This document shows, piece by piece, positions 8,847 through 16,440 of a DNA stretch of 29,429 bases (position 1 is its first letter; each line of letters begins with the position of its first letter). The notes below the pieces were generated by a model. It had not been told where the DNA came from. It ran no database searches and saw nothing but the letters and a program-made list of their open reading frames with translations. Source of the stretch: CAYNDL01 sp964396115 (GTDB taxonomy: Bacteria > Patescibacteriota > Andersenbacteria > UBA10190 > CAIZMI01); NCBI GenBank assembly GCA_964396115.1, contig CAYNDL010000007.1:1-29429 (forward strand), given 5' to 3'. Both the position numbers and the translations under genes were made by a program.

Positions 8847-9389
8847 TTACTTGAAGTATTTTTTAATTTTCTCGTAGCCTTCGTAGAAAACTTTCTCCCT
8901 AAGAACGTTTAATTCTTCAGAAGAAAACTTTTGCAAGACAAATACATCTGTAGTCAGGTTTGCCGGAACTGGACCTATACCAATACGCAATCGCCAAAAA
9001 ATATTAGTATTCAGGTGGTCAATGACTGACTGAACACCATTATGTCCAGCAGAACTTATCGCGCGCTGAAAGCGAATTTCACCAAAAGGAATGTCTTTTT
9101 CATCATGAACCACTAAGATATTTTCGGCCGCCAGGCCCCTCTTGTCCTTTAGGGAGGTAACGGCTTCACCCGATAGGTTCATATAAGTCTGTGGGAACAC
9201 TAAGTTCATCTTTTCGTTAGAAGAAATAAGAGCATTTGCGTATTTATCAAATTTGAAAACTGGCAGGTTCAATTGTTTTTGGAGGTAAGCCAAAAACATT
9301 GCTCCGGCATTATGGCGCGTTTCTTCGTATTGGGAACCGGGGTTGCCTAGTCCGACAACAAATTTGATGTCGCTAGTCGCCTCGTTCAT
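8847..9389 (-). CDS. pth: Peptidyl-tRNA hydrolase
   Basis: 180 residues, typical length. It has the bacterial Pth signature VVGLGNPGSQYEETRHNAG with catalytic His26, the FPQTYMNLSGEAV strand, a VVHDEKDIPFGEIR segment, the GHNGVQSVIDHL loop and RLRIGIGP. It cleaves peptidyl-tRNA released by drop-off so that tRNA is recycled. Its ATG overlaps the stop of the upstream LCP gene (ATGA at 9386-9389), a tight translational coupling of a translation gene to an envelope gene. Confidence 0.96.
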   Translation of the reverse strand: MNEATSDIKFVVGLGNPGSQYEETRHNAGAMFLAYLQKQLNLPVFKFDKYANALISSNEKMNLVFPQTYMNLSGEAVTSLKDKRGLAAENILVVHDEKDIPFGEIRFQRAISSAGHNGVQSVIDHLNTNIFWRLRIGIGPVPANLTTDVFVLQKFSSEELNVLREKVFYEGYEKIKKYFK

Positions 9390-10939
9390 TTAAGTTTGTC
9401 TTGGAAATCCGTCCCTAATAAAATCAGGAAATCAGACTTCGATGCCGCTTCGGTTTCCGGGAATGTGGCAGCTGTCTTCAGATCCAGTACCTGCAGCAAA
9501 GATTTGAGGCTGTTTGGTTTCTTGCCTCCCGTCAGATCGATCACTACAGTTGTGGTGCGGTCTCGCTTGGCGGCATTTCCAATGCCCTCGACAGTAAATT
9601 TTGCATTCTTGAGTGCGTTTGAAGTTTTTGCAGCCATACCTGAGATATTGGTGGCATTACGAATTTCCACCGTAGGTTTTTCTTCTGCGACGGGTAGTGC
9701 GGAAGGACTACTTGAAGGCGATGGGCTTGGAGTGGCTTGTGCCGATGTTTGGTTTATTTCTGGCGCATCTTCGGTGGTTTTCGTTGCAAAGATGTTTTTA
9801 ACGTAGGCCTGAATTTCGGTGTAATTCTCAGCCCCAGCGCGCGGGCGCATTATAGAAGCCGGACGCCCGTCCAATATTTCTGTACCTCCCGTCAATAGTC
9901 CGTTAGTGCCTGTTGTTAGGACAGCCGTGTGAATATTTTCTTTTGGTATGTCTCGCACAAGGTCTCCAAGTCGTTTAATTTCCCATAGGTTAAAGTTGGT
10001 TGCAACATTCTCCGATAAGGCATCCAGAATTCCCGACACAGCACGCAAGTTAAAAGCAGTATTTGCAGAAAGAACCTTGTCCCTAATTGCAAGAAGTAAA
10101 TGTTGTTGTCTAGCTGCTCGCTTGAAGTCACCGCCCTCTGGCCCTTCCACGTAACGAGCACGGACGTAGGAGAGTGCTCGCTCTCCGTTCATTAATTCTT
10201 TTCCGGCTGGGAAAGAAATTTTGTGCCAGTAATCGTAGAAGGAAACGGGAATTGTAATTTCCACTCCGCCCACTTCATCAACGATTTTCTTAAACGCCGT
10301 AAAATCTACTCTTCCGTAATATTGAATAGGAAGGCCGGTAATTTCTTCAACTTTCTCTCGAAGCACTATGGGACCCTGTCCTGGCTTCTTATTTTCATTA
10401 TAGGCATGGACAGCATTTATTTTCGTAAAACTGTTCGATCCATTTAATCGCACAAATAGATCGCGAGGTATTGAAAGTAGCGCGATTTCTTTCTCTTGCG
10501 GACGGATCATGGCGACCATAATTGTGTCTGCCAAATTTTCTCCGTCGTGGCCCTTGCCCCCGATGCCTATAAGCAAAATGTTAATCTGATTCTCTTTTTC
10601 TCCGGCAAGTTTCCTTTCTCCGGGGATTACGAGATCTGCGAGCTGTGCAAAAATTGAACGGTTGGGATTGAGGACGTTTTGCCCAACCTTTAAGACCTTT
10701 GCCGATAGTAATCCGATAGAAAGGATTAAGAGTGTTGCAATGACAAAAACTGTGCGTTTGAACCCGCGTCCACGTCCCTTCTTTCTTTTTTGTTGCGGTG
10801 GATGGATAAAACCACCGGAACCCTTTTTCCCTGATCCTTTGTTTGTGCGCACCTGAACCTTTTCCCCGTCGTCCGCGGAACGAATTTCACGAAGAATTGA
10901 TGCGCGCTCGTCTGAGGAGAGCGATACACGTGAGCTCAT
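9386..10939 (-). CDS. LytR-CpsA-Psr (LCP) family protein with LytR C-terminal domain
   Basis: 517 residues. A basic, Gly/Lys-rich cytoplasmic segment is followed by one membrane helix at about 63-83, so the bulk is extracytoplasmic. The LCP catalytic domain (about 115-290) shows NILLIGIGGKG, the DTIMVAMI strand, LLSIPRDLFV with the conserved Arg-Asp, INAVHAY and a YVRARY segment followed by the Arg-rich RQQ site. A Ser/Pro linker leads to a LytR_C domain from about 418. LCP enzymes transfer polyprenyl-pyrophosphate-linked glycopolymers to the cell wall or to glycoproteins. First gene of the minus-strand cluster, divergent from lepB. Confidence 0.92.
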   Translation of the reverse strand: MSSRVSLSSDERASILREIRSADDGEKVQVRTNKGSGKKGSGGFIHPPQQKRKKGRGRGFKRTVFVIATLLILSIGLLSAKVLKVGQNVLNPNRSIFAQLADLVIPGERKLAGEKENQINILLIGIGGKGHDGENLADTIMVAMIRPQEKEIALLSIPRDLFVRLNGSNSFTKINAVHAYNENKKPGQGPIVLREKVEEITGLPIQYYGRVDFTAFKKIVDEVGGVEITIPVSFYDYWHKISFPAGKELMNGERALSYVRARYVEGPEGGDFKRAARQQHLLLAIRDKVLSANTAFNLRAVSGILDALSENVATNFNLWEIKRLGDLVRDIPKENIHTAVLTTGTNGLLTGGTEILDGRPASIMRPRAGAENYTEIQAYVKNIFATKTTEDAPEINQTSAQATPSPSPSSSPSALPVAEEKPTVEIRNATNISGMAAKTSNALKNAKFTVEGIGNAAKRDRTTTVVIDLTGGKKPNSLKSLLQVLDLKTAATFPETEAASKSDFLILLGTDFQDKLK

Positions 10940-10952
10940 GGTTACTCAAAAA

Positions 10953-10981
10953 ATTGTACTGCCACTTCTAAATAGCCGCAA
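10953..10981 (-). promoter_or_regulatory. lcp promoter
   Basis: On the minus strand TTGCGG (10981-10976), a 17-base spacer and TACAAT (10958-10953). The predicted start at about 10946 lies seven bases before the ATG, and no Shine-Dalgarno is visible. Confidence 0.6.
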
Positions 10982-11028
10982 GAACACTATTAAGGAGTAT
11001 TTTGGCGCATCTGTGAGGTGAAACCTGG

Positions 11029-11054
11029 ATTTGTACTTAAAAACGTGCTATGCT
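11029..11054 (+). promoter_or_regulatory. lepB promoter with extended -10
   Basis: TGC then TATGCT at 11049-11054 forms an extended -10; no good -35 is present. The box contains the upstream in-frame ATG at 11050, which rules that codon out as the lepB start. Confidence 0.5.
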
Positions 11055-11082
11055 CCGCCAGAAATCACTCTTACTATTATAT

Positions 11083-11742
11083 ATGGCCGAAAAAACCAAT
11101 AATGAGATCAATTCAGAGGAAGAACGACCCGCTCGGGTTAGCTTTTTCCAGAGTCTTTGGGGTGTAATAAAGGTTTTTGTTATTAGTGCCCTGATCATCA
11201 TTCCCATCAGGACATTTGTCGCTCAACCTTTCTTTGTGCGCGGCGAAAGCATGTATCCGAATTTCCACGATGGCGAATACCTTGTGATTGACGAATTGTC
11301 ATACAAAACGGGACTGAGAACGCCCAAAAGGGGTGACGTCATCGTATTTCGTTATCCGCGTGACCCCTCTCAATTCTATATCAAACGTATAATTGGGTTG
11401 CCGGGTGAGAAGGTGACCATAAACAGTGGTAAAATCATGATTTTCAACAGTGATTTTCCTGGCGGGTTACAGCTAAACGAGCAACAATACCTTCCTGCTA
11501 CGGATTTTACGGCAGGTGATGTGACTGCAAACTTGGGCAAGGACGAATTTTTTGTCATGGGCGATAATCGCGAACATAGCCTGGACTCCAGAATATTTGG
11601 GACACTACCCAGAAATTTGATCGTCGGTCGCGCCTGGCTTAGGCTTTACCCGGTTTCTCGTGCCGCCACTTTCGACAACCCGCAATATGGAGGATTAATT
11701 CCTCCATCGGCCACAAATGTGCCAGCCTCTCTTAATAATTAA
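11083..11742 (+). CDS. lepB: Signal peptidase I
   Basis: 219 residues from the ATG at 11083. There is a short acidic cytoplasmic tail, one membrane helix (about 26-43), then the S26 peptidase fold. The catalytic serine is Ser56 in GESMYPNFHDGEYL and the general-base lysine Lys101 in FYIKRIIGLPGEKV. Box E follows as GDNREHSLDSRIFG. It removes signal peptides at the outer face of the membrane. The frame extends upstream to 11050, but that ATG sits inside the predicted -10 box and its peptide is unlike the family. It likely forms one transcript with hisS and the HIT gene. Confidence 0.94.
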   Translation: MAEKTNNEINSEEERPARVSFFQSLWGVIKVFVISALIIIPIRTFVAQPFFVRGESMYPNFHDGEYLVIDELSYKTGLRTPKRGDVIVFRYPRDPSQFYIKRIIGLPGEKVTINSGKIMIFNSDFPGGLQLNEQQYLPATDFTAGDVTANLGKDEFFVMGDNREHSLDSRIFGTLPRNLIVGRAWLRLYPVSRAATFDNPQYGGLIPPSATNVPASLNN

Positions 11743-11751
11743 TGATCCATT

Positions 11752-13194
11752 ATGACTGAGCAGCAAAAAATTAAGAAAGAAAAAGAAGACTTGCGGAAAA
11801 CTCCGCACACTGAAAAGAAGGGGATGCAGCACCAGCCTGAAGAAGAAGAGGAGGATATTCGCGCCCGCGCTCCAATTGCTCTGGTTGTTCAATCACCAAG
11901 AGGAATGCAGGACGTCCTTTGGGAAGATATGCGGTACTGGGATGTTGTAACGGAGAATTTCAAGCACGTTTGCACAAGTTTTAATATGAAACATGTTTCT
12001 GTTCCTGTTGTTGAAGAGGCGGCATTATTTGAGAGAAGCATCGGTGAAGAGACAGATATCGTTGAAAAAGAAATGTTTTTTGTTAAAGACCGTTCCGGTT
12101 CGGCGCGTCTCGCACTTCGTCCTGAATTTACTGCTGGGGTCGCCCGCGCTTACTTGGAGCATGGAATGAGTTCTCGTCCACAACCGGTAAGAATGTGGTA
12201 CGCGGGCCCGGTCTTTAGGCATGATCGTCCTCAAGCGGGAAGATATCGGCAGCTAACACAGTTCGGAGTGGAAGTAATAGGAGAGGGACACCCAATAATT
12301 GATGTTCAGGTAATTCATCTCGCCTACGAGACTTATAAGTCGCTGCAGTTGGATGCTTTCCGAATAGACATCAACTCAATCGGTTGTATGAACCGCGGTT
12401 GCCGTCCTTCCTTTATTAATTCCTTGAAAAAGCACGCGCAAGAAAATTCCCGTAAGCTTTGTGCTGATTGTCGCCGTCGCAGCAAGAATAATCCCTTGAG
12501 GATCCTAGACTGCAAGGAAGAGAAGTGCCAGATGGTTGCTAATACTGCACCCAAGATAACTGATCATCTTTGTGAAGCGTGCAAACAACACTACAAAGAT
12601 GTTGTCCGTTATTTGCAAGATCTCGGAATCCCATTCCGGGAGAATCCGCGTCTAGTCCGCGGTCTTGATTACTATACCCGTACAACTTTTGAAGTGGTTT
12701 CCACTTTGCCAAGCACCGACCCCCTCAGCGGGCTTGCTATAGGTGGAGGTGGTCGTTACGATGGTCTCATTCAGGTATTGGGTGGTCCATCAACACCGGC
12801 AATCGGTTTTTCTGGTGGAATGGAAAGAACTATTATGCAAATGCGTTCTGAAGGTGTGGAAATAAATTTGGATGATACGCCAGATGTCTTTTTGGCTCAT
12901 CTTGGGGATCTAGGCAGGCGGCGCGCCGTAAAATTATTAGACGACCTGCGTCGCTCTGGTTTTCGCGTGGCTGAAGCCTTCCATAAGGATGGAATAAAAG
13001 CACAACTAAGGTCAGCCGATCGTTTGCGTGTCCAGTGGACTCTGGTACTGGGACAAAAAGAGGCTTTGGACAACACTGTTATCCTGAGAAACATGGAAAG
13101 CGGTATGCAAGAGACTCTTGACTTGAATCTTGATGCGCTCGTGCCTGCACTGAAGAAAAGATTGCACAGGGATTTACAGAGTCACCCTGTTTGA
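11752..13194 (+). CDS. hisS: Histidyl-tRNA synthetase
   Basis: 480 residues. Class II core: motif 2 region with YAGPVFRHDRPQAGRYRQ, the histidine-binding LVRGLDYYTRTTFE, and motif 3 in GFSGGMERTI. The C-terminal anticodon-binding domain starts near residue 375. A charged N-terminal extension of about 45-50 residues (Lys/Glu-rich) precedes the normal start region SPRGMQDVL. Either the extension is real or initiation is at Met25 (11824); no Shine-Dalgarno decides between them. A Cys-rich insertion (NRGCRPSF, CADCRRR, CEACKQH) in the middle could bind zinc and is typical of some HisRS. Nine bases separate it from lepB. Confidence 0.95.
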   Translation: MTEQQKIKKEKEDLRKTPHTEKKGMQHQPEEEEEDIRARAPIALVVQSPRGMQDVLWEDMRYWDVVTENFKHVCTSFNMKHVSVPVVEEAALFERSIGEETDIVEKEMFFVKDRSGSARLALRPEFTAGVARAYLEHGMSSRPQPVRMWYAGPVFRHDRPQAGRYRQLTQFGVEVIGEGHPIIDVQVIHLAYETYKSLQLDAFRIDINSIGCMNRGCRPSFINSLKKHAQENSRKLCADCRRRSKNNPLRILDCKEEKCQMVANTAPKITDHLCEACKQHYKDVVRYLQDLGIPFRENPRLVRGLDYYTRTTFEVVSTLPSTDPLSGLAIGGGGRYDGLIQVLGGPSTPAIGFSGGMERTIMQMRSEGVEINLDDTPDVFLAHLGDLGRRRAVKLLDDLRRSGFRVAEAFHKDGIKAQLRSADRLRVQWTLVLGQKEALDNTVILRNMESGMQETLDLNLDALVPALKKRLHRDLQSHPV

Positions 13195-13197
13195 CCT

Positions 13198-13539
13198 ATG
13201 GCCGCCGAGTGCATCTTCTGCAAGATTGCGCGTCAGGAAATACCGGCAGAGATTCTTTATGAGGACGAAGAAATAATTGTTTTTCCTGATATCCAACCGA
13301 AATATAAAGTACATATTTTGCTTATCCCCAAGAAGCATTTAACCTCTGTTTCTGAAGCGACCGATGCGGACGACGCCGTGTTGGGTAGGATCTTAAGGAT
13401 AGGTGCAAGAATTGCGGAAGAAAAAGGGATAGCCAGTGGAGGCTTCAGGTTGTTAACGAACACGGGCTCAAATGCGGGTCAGGTTGTGTCCCACCTCCAC
13501 GTTCACTTGCTGGGAGGAGAACGCCTAAACAAGCTTTAA
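13198..13539 (+). CDS. HIT (histidine triad) family nucleotide hydrolase
   Basis: 113 residues, the usual size for HINT-type proteins. The N-terminal CIFCKIARQEIPAEILYEDE is the standard opening with a CxxC pair. The histidine triad HLHVH is at 99-103, followed by LLGGERL. HINT proteins hydrolyse AMP-linked substrates such as adenosine phosphoramidates and aminoacyl-AMP. The position three bases after hisS fits a role in clearing aminoacyl-adenylates, but that link is inference. Confidence 0.93.
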   Translation: MAAECIFCKIARQEIPAEILYEDEEIIVFPDIQPKYKVHILLIPKKHLTSVSEATDADDAVLGRILRIGARIAEEKGIASGGFRLLTNTGSNAGQVVSHLHVHLLGGERLNKL

Positions 13540-13560
13540 TAGTGGAAGTGACATAGTGTT

Positions 13561-13589
13561 TTGACAGGGCCTTAATTCTCTGGTACTCT
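13561..13589 (+). promoter_or_regulatory. rpsU-yqeY promoter
   Basis: Consensus TTGACA (13561-13566), exactly 17 bases, TACTCT (13584-13589), with TG one base before the -10. This is among the best promoters in the window. The start is predicted near 13596, giving a leader of about 35 bases. Confidence 0.85.
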
Positions 13590-13630
13590 TTTGGCATTCA
13601 AGTTTAAAGAAAGAGGTGAGTTTTTATTCC

Positions 13631-13876
13631 ATGTTTGAAGTAAAGAAAAAAGAACATGAGTCTCTCGACAGTCTACTGCGACGCTTTCATAGGAAAGTCC
13701 AACAGAGCGGTATCATCGTGCAAGCAAAAAAAGTTCGCTATTATGAACGTCCAAAGAGCAAGCAACGTCGAAGAAATGAAGCTATACGCCGCACTGAATT
13801 AAGGAAAGAGCGTGATACCTTGCGTAAACTAGGTAAATTAGAAGAGAGAGTTCACGAAAGATTCGGCTCCTACTGA
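13631..13876 (+). CDS. rpsU: 30S ribosomal protein S21
   Basis: 81 residues from the ATG at 13631, which lies ten bases after a clear AGAGGTGAG Shine-Dalgarno (13612-13620). A GTG at 13616 is in frame but overlaps that site. The S21 pattern is plain: ESLDSLLRRFHRKVQQSGI, then a very basic tail with RYYERPKSKQRRRNEA. It is somewhat longer than the usual 58-71 residues through its C-terminal helix. S21 binds near the 16S 3' end and helps initiation. It is one base from yqeY, the conserved rpsU-yqeY order. Confidence 0.93.
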   Translation: MFEVKKKEHESLDSLLRRFHRKVQQSGIIVQAKKVRYYERPKSKQRRRNEAIRRTELRKERDTLRKLGKLEERVHERFGSY

Positions 13877-13877
13877 G

Positions 13878-14318
13878 ATGTCGTTAACCGAGAGAATCTC
13901 AACTGAGTTAAAAGAAGCAATGAAAGCAGGCGATAAGACGCGTATCTCTACGCTCCGCCTGCTTTCTGCGCAGATACAAAATGAAGAAATAAGCCAACGA
14001 ACAAATAGTCTCAGTGAAGATGAGTTGTTGAAGATTGTTCAGAGAGAGGTAAAAAAGAGAAAGGAAGCTGCTGAGAGCTTTCGACAGGCCGGTCGTAATG
14101 GTGATGCAGAGAAAGAGGATGCTGAGAAACAAGTTCTTCTTGCGTATTTGCCCGAACAAATGAGCGATGAAGAAATTGGAAAAATAATTGATGACATTGT
14201 CGGTTCTGGAACACCGGTAAACCTTGGCCAAGTTATTGGCAGGGTGATGGCTTTAGTTAAAGGTAAGGCTGACGGTTTACGTGTTAAGCAGCTGGTTGAG
14301 AAAAAACTGAAGGCTTGA
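13878..14318 (+). CDS. yqeY: GatB/YqeY domain protein
   Basis: 146 residues, full family length. It is helical and charged, starting SLTERISTELKEAMKAGDK and carrying RLLSAQIQNEEI, the KRKEAAESFRQAGR segment, LLAYLPEQMSDEEI and the C-terminal GADG-like KGKADGLRVKQLVEKKL. This domain is shared with the GatB tail that contacts tRNA in the amidotransferase; the free-standing protein is linked to tRNA-dependent processes but its exact role is not established. It starts one base after the rpsU stop. Confidence 0.93.
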   Translation: MSLTERISTELKEAMKAGDKTRISTLRLLSAQIQNEEISQRTNSLSEDELLKIVQREVKKRKEAAESFRQAGRNGDAEKEDAEKQVLLAYLPEQMSDEEIGKIIDDIVGSGTPVNLGQVIGRVMALVKGKADGLRVKQLVEKKLKA

Positions 14319-14370
14319 GCGAGTCCCCGTTTCATTTAATAATTAAGGGGATAAGAAGTAAAATAATAAA

Positions 14371-15564
14371 ATGGACACAAAACAAAATGGAGAAGAAGTG
14401 AAAGGAACGGGTGATTCTGGCGACCCGAGTTTTTCGTCCAGTAAGCAGGGTGGAAGCAATATGCCGGCTAATAAGCCAATTGATCCCCCTTCCAATCTAC
14501 CGATGCTCGATGAAGACGAACCGAAAGAAGTTTTAGTTCCTGAAGAAAAAAAACCAAAGTCTGAAATGAAGACGGAAATACTAGGTAAACCCAAGCCCAA
14601 AACAGTACCGGGTGTGCGTGGTCCAATTCCGACTCGTCCCGACACGGCCATGAAGGTCTCTTCCGCAAAGTTTGGTGCGGTTTCACCGTTGCACAAACTT
14701 TCAAACGGAAATACTGAACAACCTAAGGTTGACTCTTCTAATGCTTCTCCAGAACCAAAGAAACCTGAAACCGCTTCCTCTAAGACACCGTACGATATTA
14801 TGGCAAATATTCCGGCATCTCCTGTCGCCGACGAAGGATCAATGGAAAAACAGATTGCGCAAGCGAAAGACAAAAAAATTCCTGCTGGCAAACCTCTCGG
14901 CGACGCCACACCAAGACCCAAGATCAGTGTTCCTCTTCCGCCCACTCCGCCTGCAAGCGCTACTCCACCGGCAAAAGACGATGATGCTGCAAAAACCTCA
15001 TCCGCACCCAAAGGTATACCGGCAGAACCGGCATCGCCCAAACCATTGAGTGTGGACAGGAATATTCGGCCTCGCCGTTTCGCAATCTTGGTTATATTCC
15101 TGTTGGTATTTGTTGGTGCCGTAATCTTTATTATTTGGTTGATGTTGTCTAGGGGAAACAGGACAGCTCCCGTGGAAAGTCCGCTTTTTTCAGGTGATGC
15201 ATCTCCTTCTGTCGTCCCATCCGCAGATGTATTTATAAATAAAGATACGGACAATGATGGCCTTACCGACGAACAAGAACAACAGCTCGGCACTGATATC
15301 AATAAGGCTGATACAGATGGTGACGGATATAATGACAAGCAAGAGTTAGATGGCGGCTATGATCCGCTCATGCCAGGTGGAAAGCTGGATTCTGATAGAG
15401 ATGGCCTTTCTGATCCCGGAGAAAAATGCTGGCAGTCAGATGCCAAGAACCCCGACACCGACGGTGACGGATACCTGGATGGTCAGGAAGTTACTAATAA
15501 CTACGACCCGCTGATTCCTTCGCCAAACGACAAACTGCAGGCTTCTAAGTGCCAAGGATTATAA
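14371..15564 (+). CDS. Membrane-anchored protein with thrombospondin type 3 calcium repeats
   Basis: 397 residues, no named family over the full length. Residues 1-235 are low-complexity and Pro/Ser/Lys-rich, and probably cytoplasmic. One membrane helix spans about 237-259. Outside, residues 290-385 hold four Asp-rich repeats of the thrombospondin type 3/EF-hand loop type: DTDNDGLTDEQE (292), DTDGDGYNDKQE (314), DSDRDGLSDPGE (340) and DTDGDGYLDGQE (362). Such loops bind calcium and rigidify surface proteins. An Asn-Tyr-Asp-Pro-Leu phrase follows repeat 4 and a Gly-Tyr-Asp-Pro-Leu phrase follows repeat 2, so the unit seems to be a pair of loops. A possible -10 (TAAAAT, 14359-14364) would make it leaderless. 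Confidence 0.85.
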   Translation: MDTKQNGEEVKGTGDSGDPSFSSSKQGGSNMPANKPIDPPSNLPMLDEDEPKEVLVPEEKKPKSEMKTEILGKPKPKTVPGVRGPIPTRPDTAMKVSSAKFGAVSPLHKLSNGNTEQPKVDSSNASPEPKKPETASSKTPYDIMANIPASPVADEGSMEKQIAQAKDKKIPAGKPLGDATPRPKISVPLPPTPPASATPPAKDDDAAKTSSAPKGIPAEPASPKPLSVDRNIRPRRFAILVIFLLVFVGAVIFIIWLMLSRGNRTAPVESPLFSGDASPSVVPSADVFINKDTDNDGLTDEQEQQLGTDINKADTDGDGYNDKQELDGGYDPLMPGGKLDSDRDGLSDPGEKCWQSDAKNPDTDGDGYLDGQEVTNNYDPLIPSPNDKLQASKCQGL

Positions 15565-15585
15565 TTATTATTTCCTAGGCTTTTC
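15551..15585 (+). terminator. Possible terminator of the calcium-repeat gene
   Basis: GCCAAGGA (15551-15558) pairs with TCCTAGGC (15573-15580) with one A-A mismatch and an A/T-only loop, followed by TTTTC. The 5' arm overlaps the end of the coding region, and ybeY starts at 15588. Confidence 0.45.
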
Positions 15586-15587
15586 TT

Positions 15588-16022
15588 ATGGCCATTGTTT
15601 TCGAGAACAAACTGGATCAGGAGGTTCCAGACGTTGATCTCGATAAGGTGGCGCAGTGTTTTTCCGATGTATCTAAACTACGCGGTTGGGAAGCCTCGTT
15701 GTCTTACGTCTCCAAGGAAGAGATACAGAGACTTAATCGTGAAACAAGGAATCTTGATAAACCAACTGACGTCCTTTCTTTTCCCGTCCATGAAAAGGGA
15801 AAGATCCAGGAAGGTCCGGACGGCGTTATTTCTTTAGGTGATGTCGTAATTTGTTTAGAAGTGGTTAGGGAAAGTGTTGAAGGCGAACAGGTGAAGGCAG
15901 AGAAAAGAACAAAAGAATTAATCATACACGGCTTATTGCATCTCATTGGTTACGATCATGAAGATGATCGTAACTTTGAGATAATGCACGATAAAGAACA
16001 ACTAATTTTTAAATGTCTCTAA
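15588..16022 (+). CDS. ybeY: Endoribonuclease YbeY
   Basis: 144 residues. It has the UPF0054 signature with the zinc-binding triad in IIHGLLHLIGYDHEDD: His114, His118 and His124. Upstream, NRETRNLDKPTDVLSFPV is the conserved strand-loop of the family and ISLGDVVI follows. YbeY acts in 16S rRNA 3'-end maturation and ribosome quality control. Its stop abuts the dgkA start directly, with no gap, suggesting coupling. Confidence 0.94.
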   Translation: MAIVFENKLDQEVPDVDLDKVAQCFSDVSKLRGWEASLSYVSKEEIQRLNRETRNLDKPTDVLSFPVHEKGKIQEGPDGVISLGDVVICLEVVRESVEGEQVKAEKRTKELIIHGLLHLIGYDHEDDRNFEIMHDKEQLIFKCL

Positions 16023-16388
16023 ATGTTGCACCGATTTAGACATGCTATTCATGGCATTTCATACGCACTGGCAAGGGATCGTTCCGTAAGGCTGCACTTC
16101 GTGGTTGCTTTTGCTGTTGTCGTAAGCGCAACTTTAGCTTGTTTGTCTGCGGCAGATTGGGCACTACTTTTTCTAGTTACGTCTTTTGTGATTGTGACCG
16201 AATTAATTAATTCATCGATCGAACATTTTGCCAACCATGTTCATCCCGAGCAGCATGAAGCAATAAAGAGGATTAAGGATCTTGCAGCTGGGGCTGTCTT
16301 GGTAGCCTCTTTTAGTGCTTTTGTCGTCGGTCTTCTTATTTTCTTGCCACCCTTGCTAAACAGGACGGCTGGATATTGTATTTTTTAA
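16023..16388 (+). CDS. dgkA: Diacylglycerol/undecaprenol kinase (DgkA family)
   Basis: 121 residues, right for the family. Three membrane segments are visible: about 26-44, 45-61 and 93-112. The catalytic signature appears as TELINSSIEHFANHV and then KRIKDLAAGAVLVAS, where the first Glu and the KD-AAG block are the family marks. The form resembles the Gram-positive undecaprenol kinases that recycle the lipid carrier, which fits the LCP and sugar-nucleotide genes nearby. The ybeY-dgkA order is conserved in many bacteria. Confidence 0.93.
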   Translation: MLHRFRHAIHGISYALARDRSVRLHFVVAFAVVVSATLACLSAADWALLFLVTSFVIVTELINSSIEHFANHVHPEQHEAIKRIKDLAAGAVLVASFSAFVVGLLIFLPPLLNRTAGYCIF

Positions 16389-16417
16389 ACATTGTTAAGA
16401 AGTATGTTTCGAGACTG

Positions 16418-16426
16418 TGGTATGAT
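16418..16426 (+). promoter_or_regulatory. ftsA promoter (extended -10)
   Basis: TGG followed by TATGAT at 16421-16426 gives an extended -10; no good -35 is present. The start is predicted at about 16433, eight bases before the ATG. Confidence 0.55.
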
Positions 16427-16440
16427 ATGTCCTGAAGAAT

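Noticed and set aside
13616..13630. GTG start for rpsU
   Set aside because: It overlaps the Shine-Dalgarno sequence, and the family starts at the ATG at 13631.
14343..15338. 331-codon open frame on the minus strand
   Set aside because: Lies fully opposite the calcium-repeat protein gene; its Ser/Gly/Phe-rich product mirrors the Pro/Asp/Lys repeats and shows no family.
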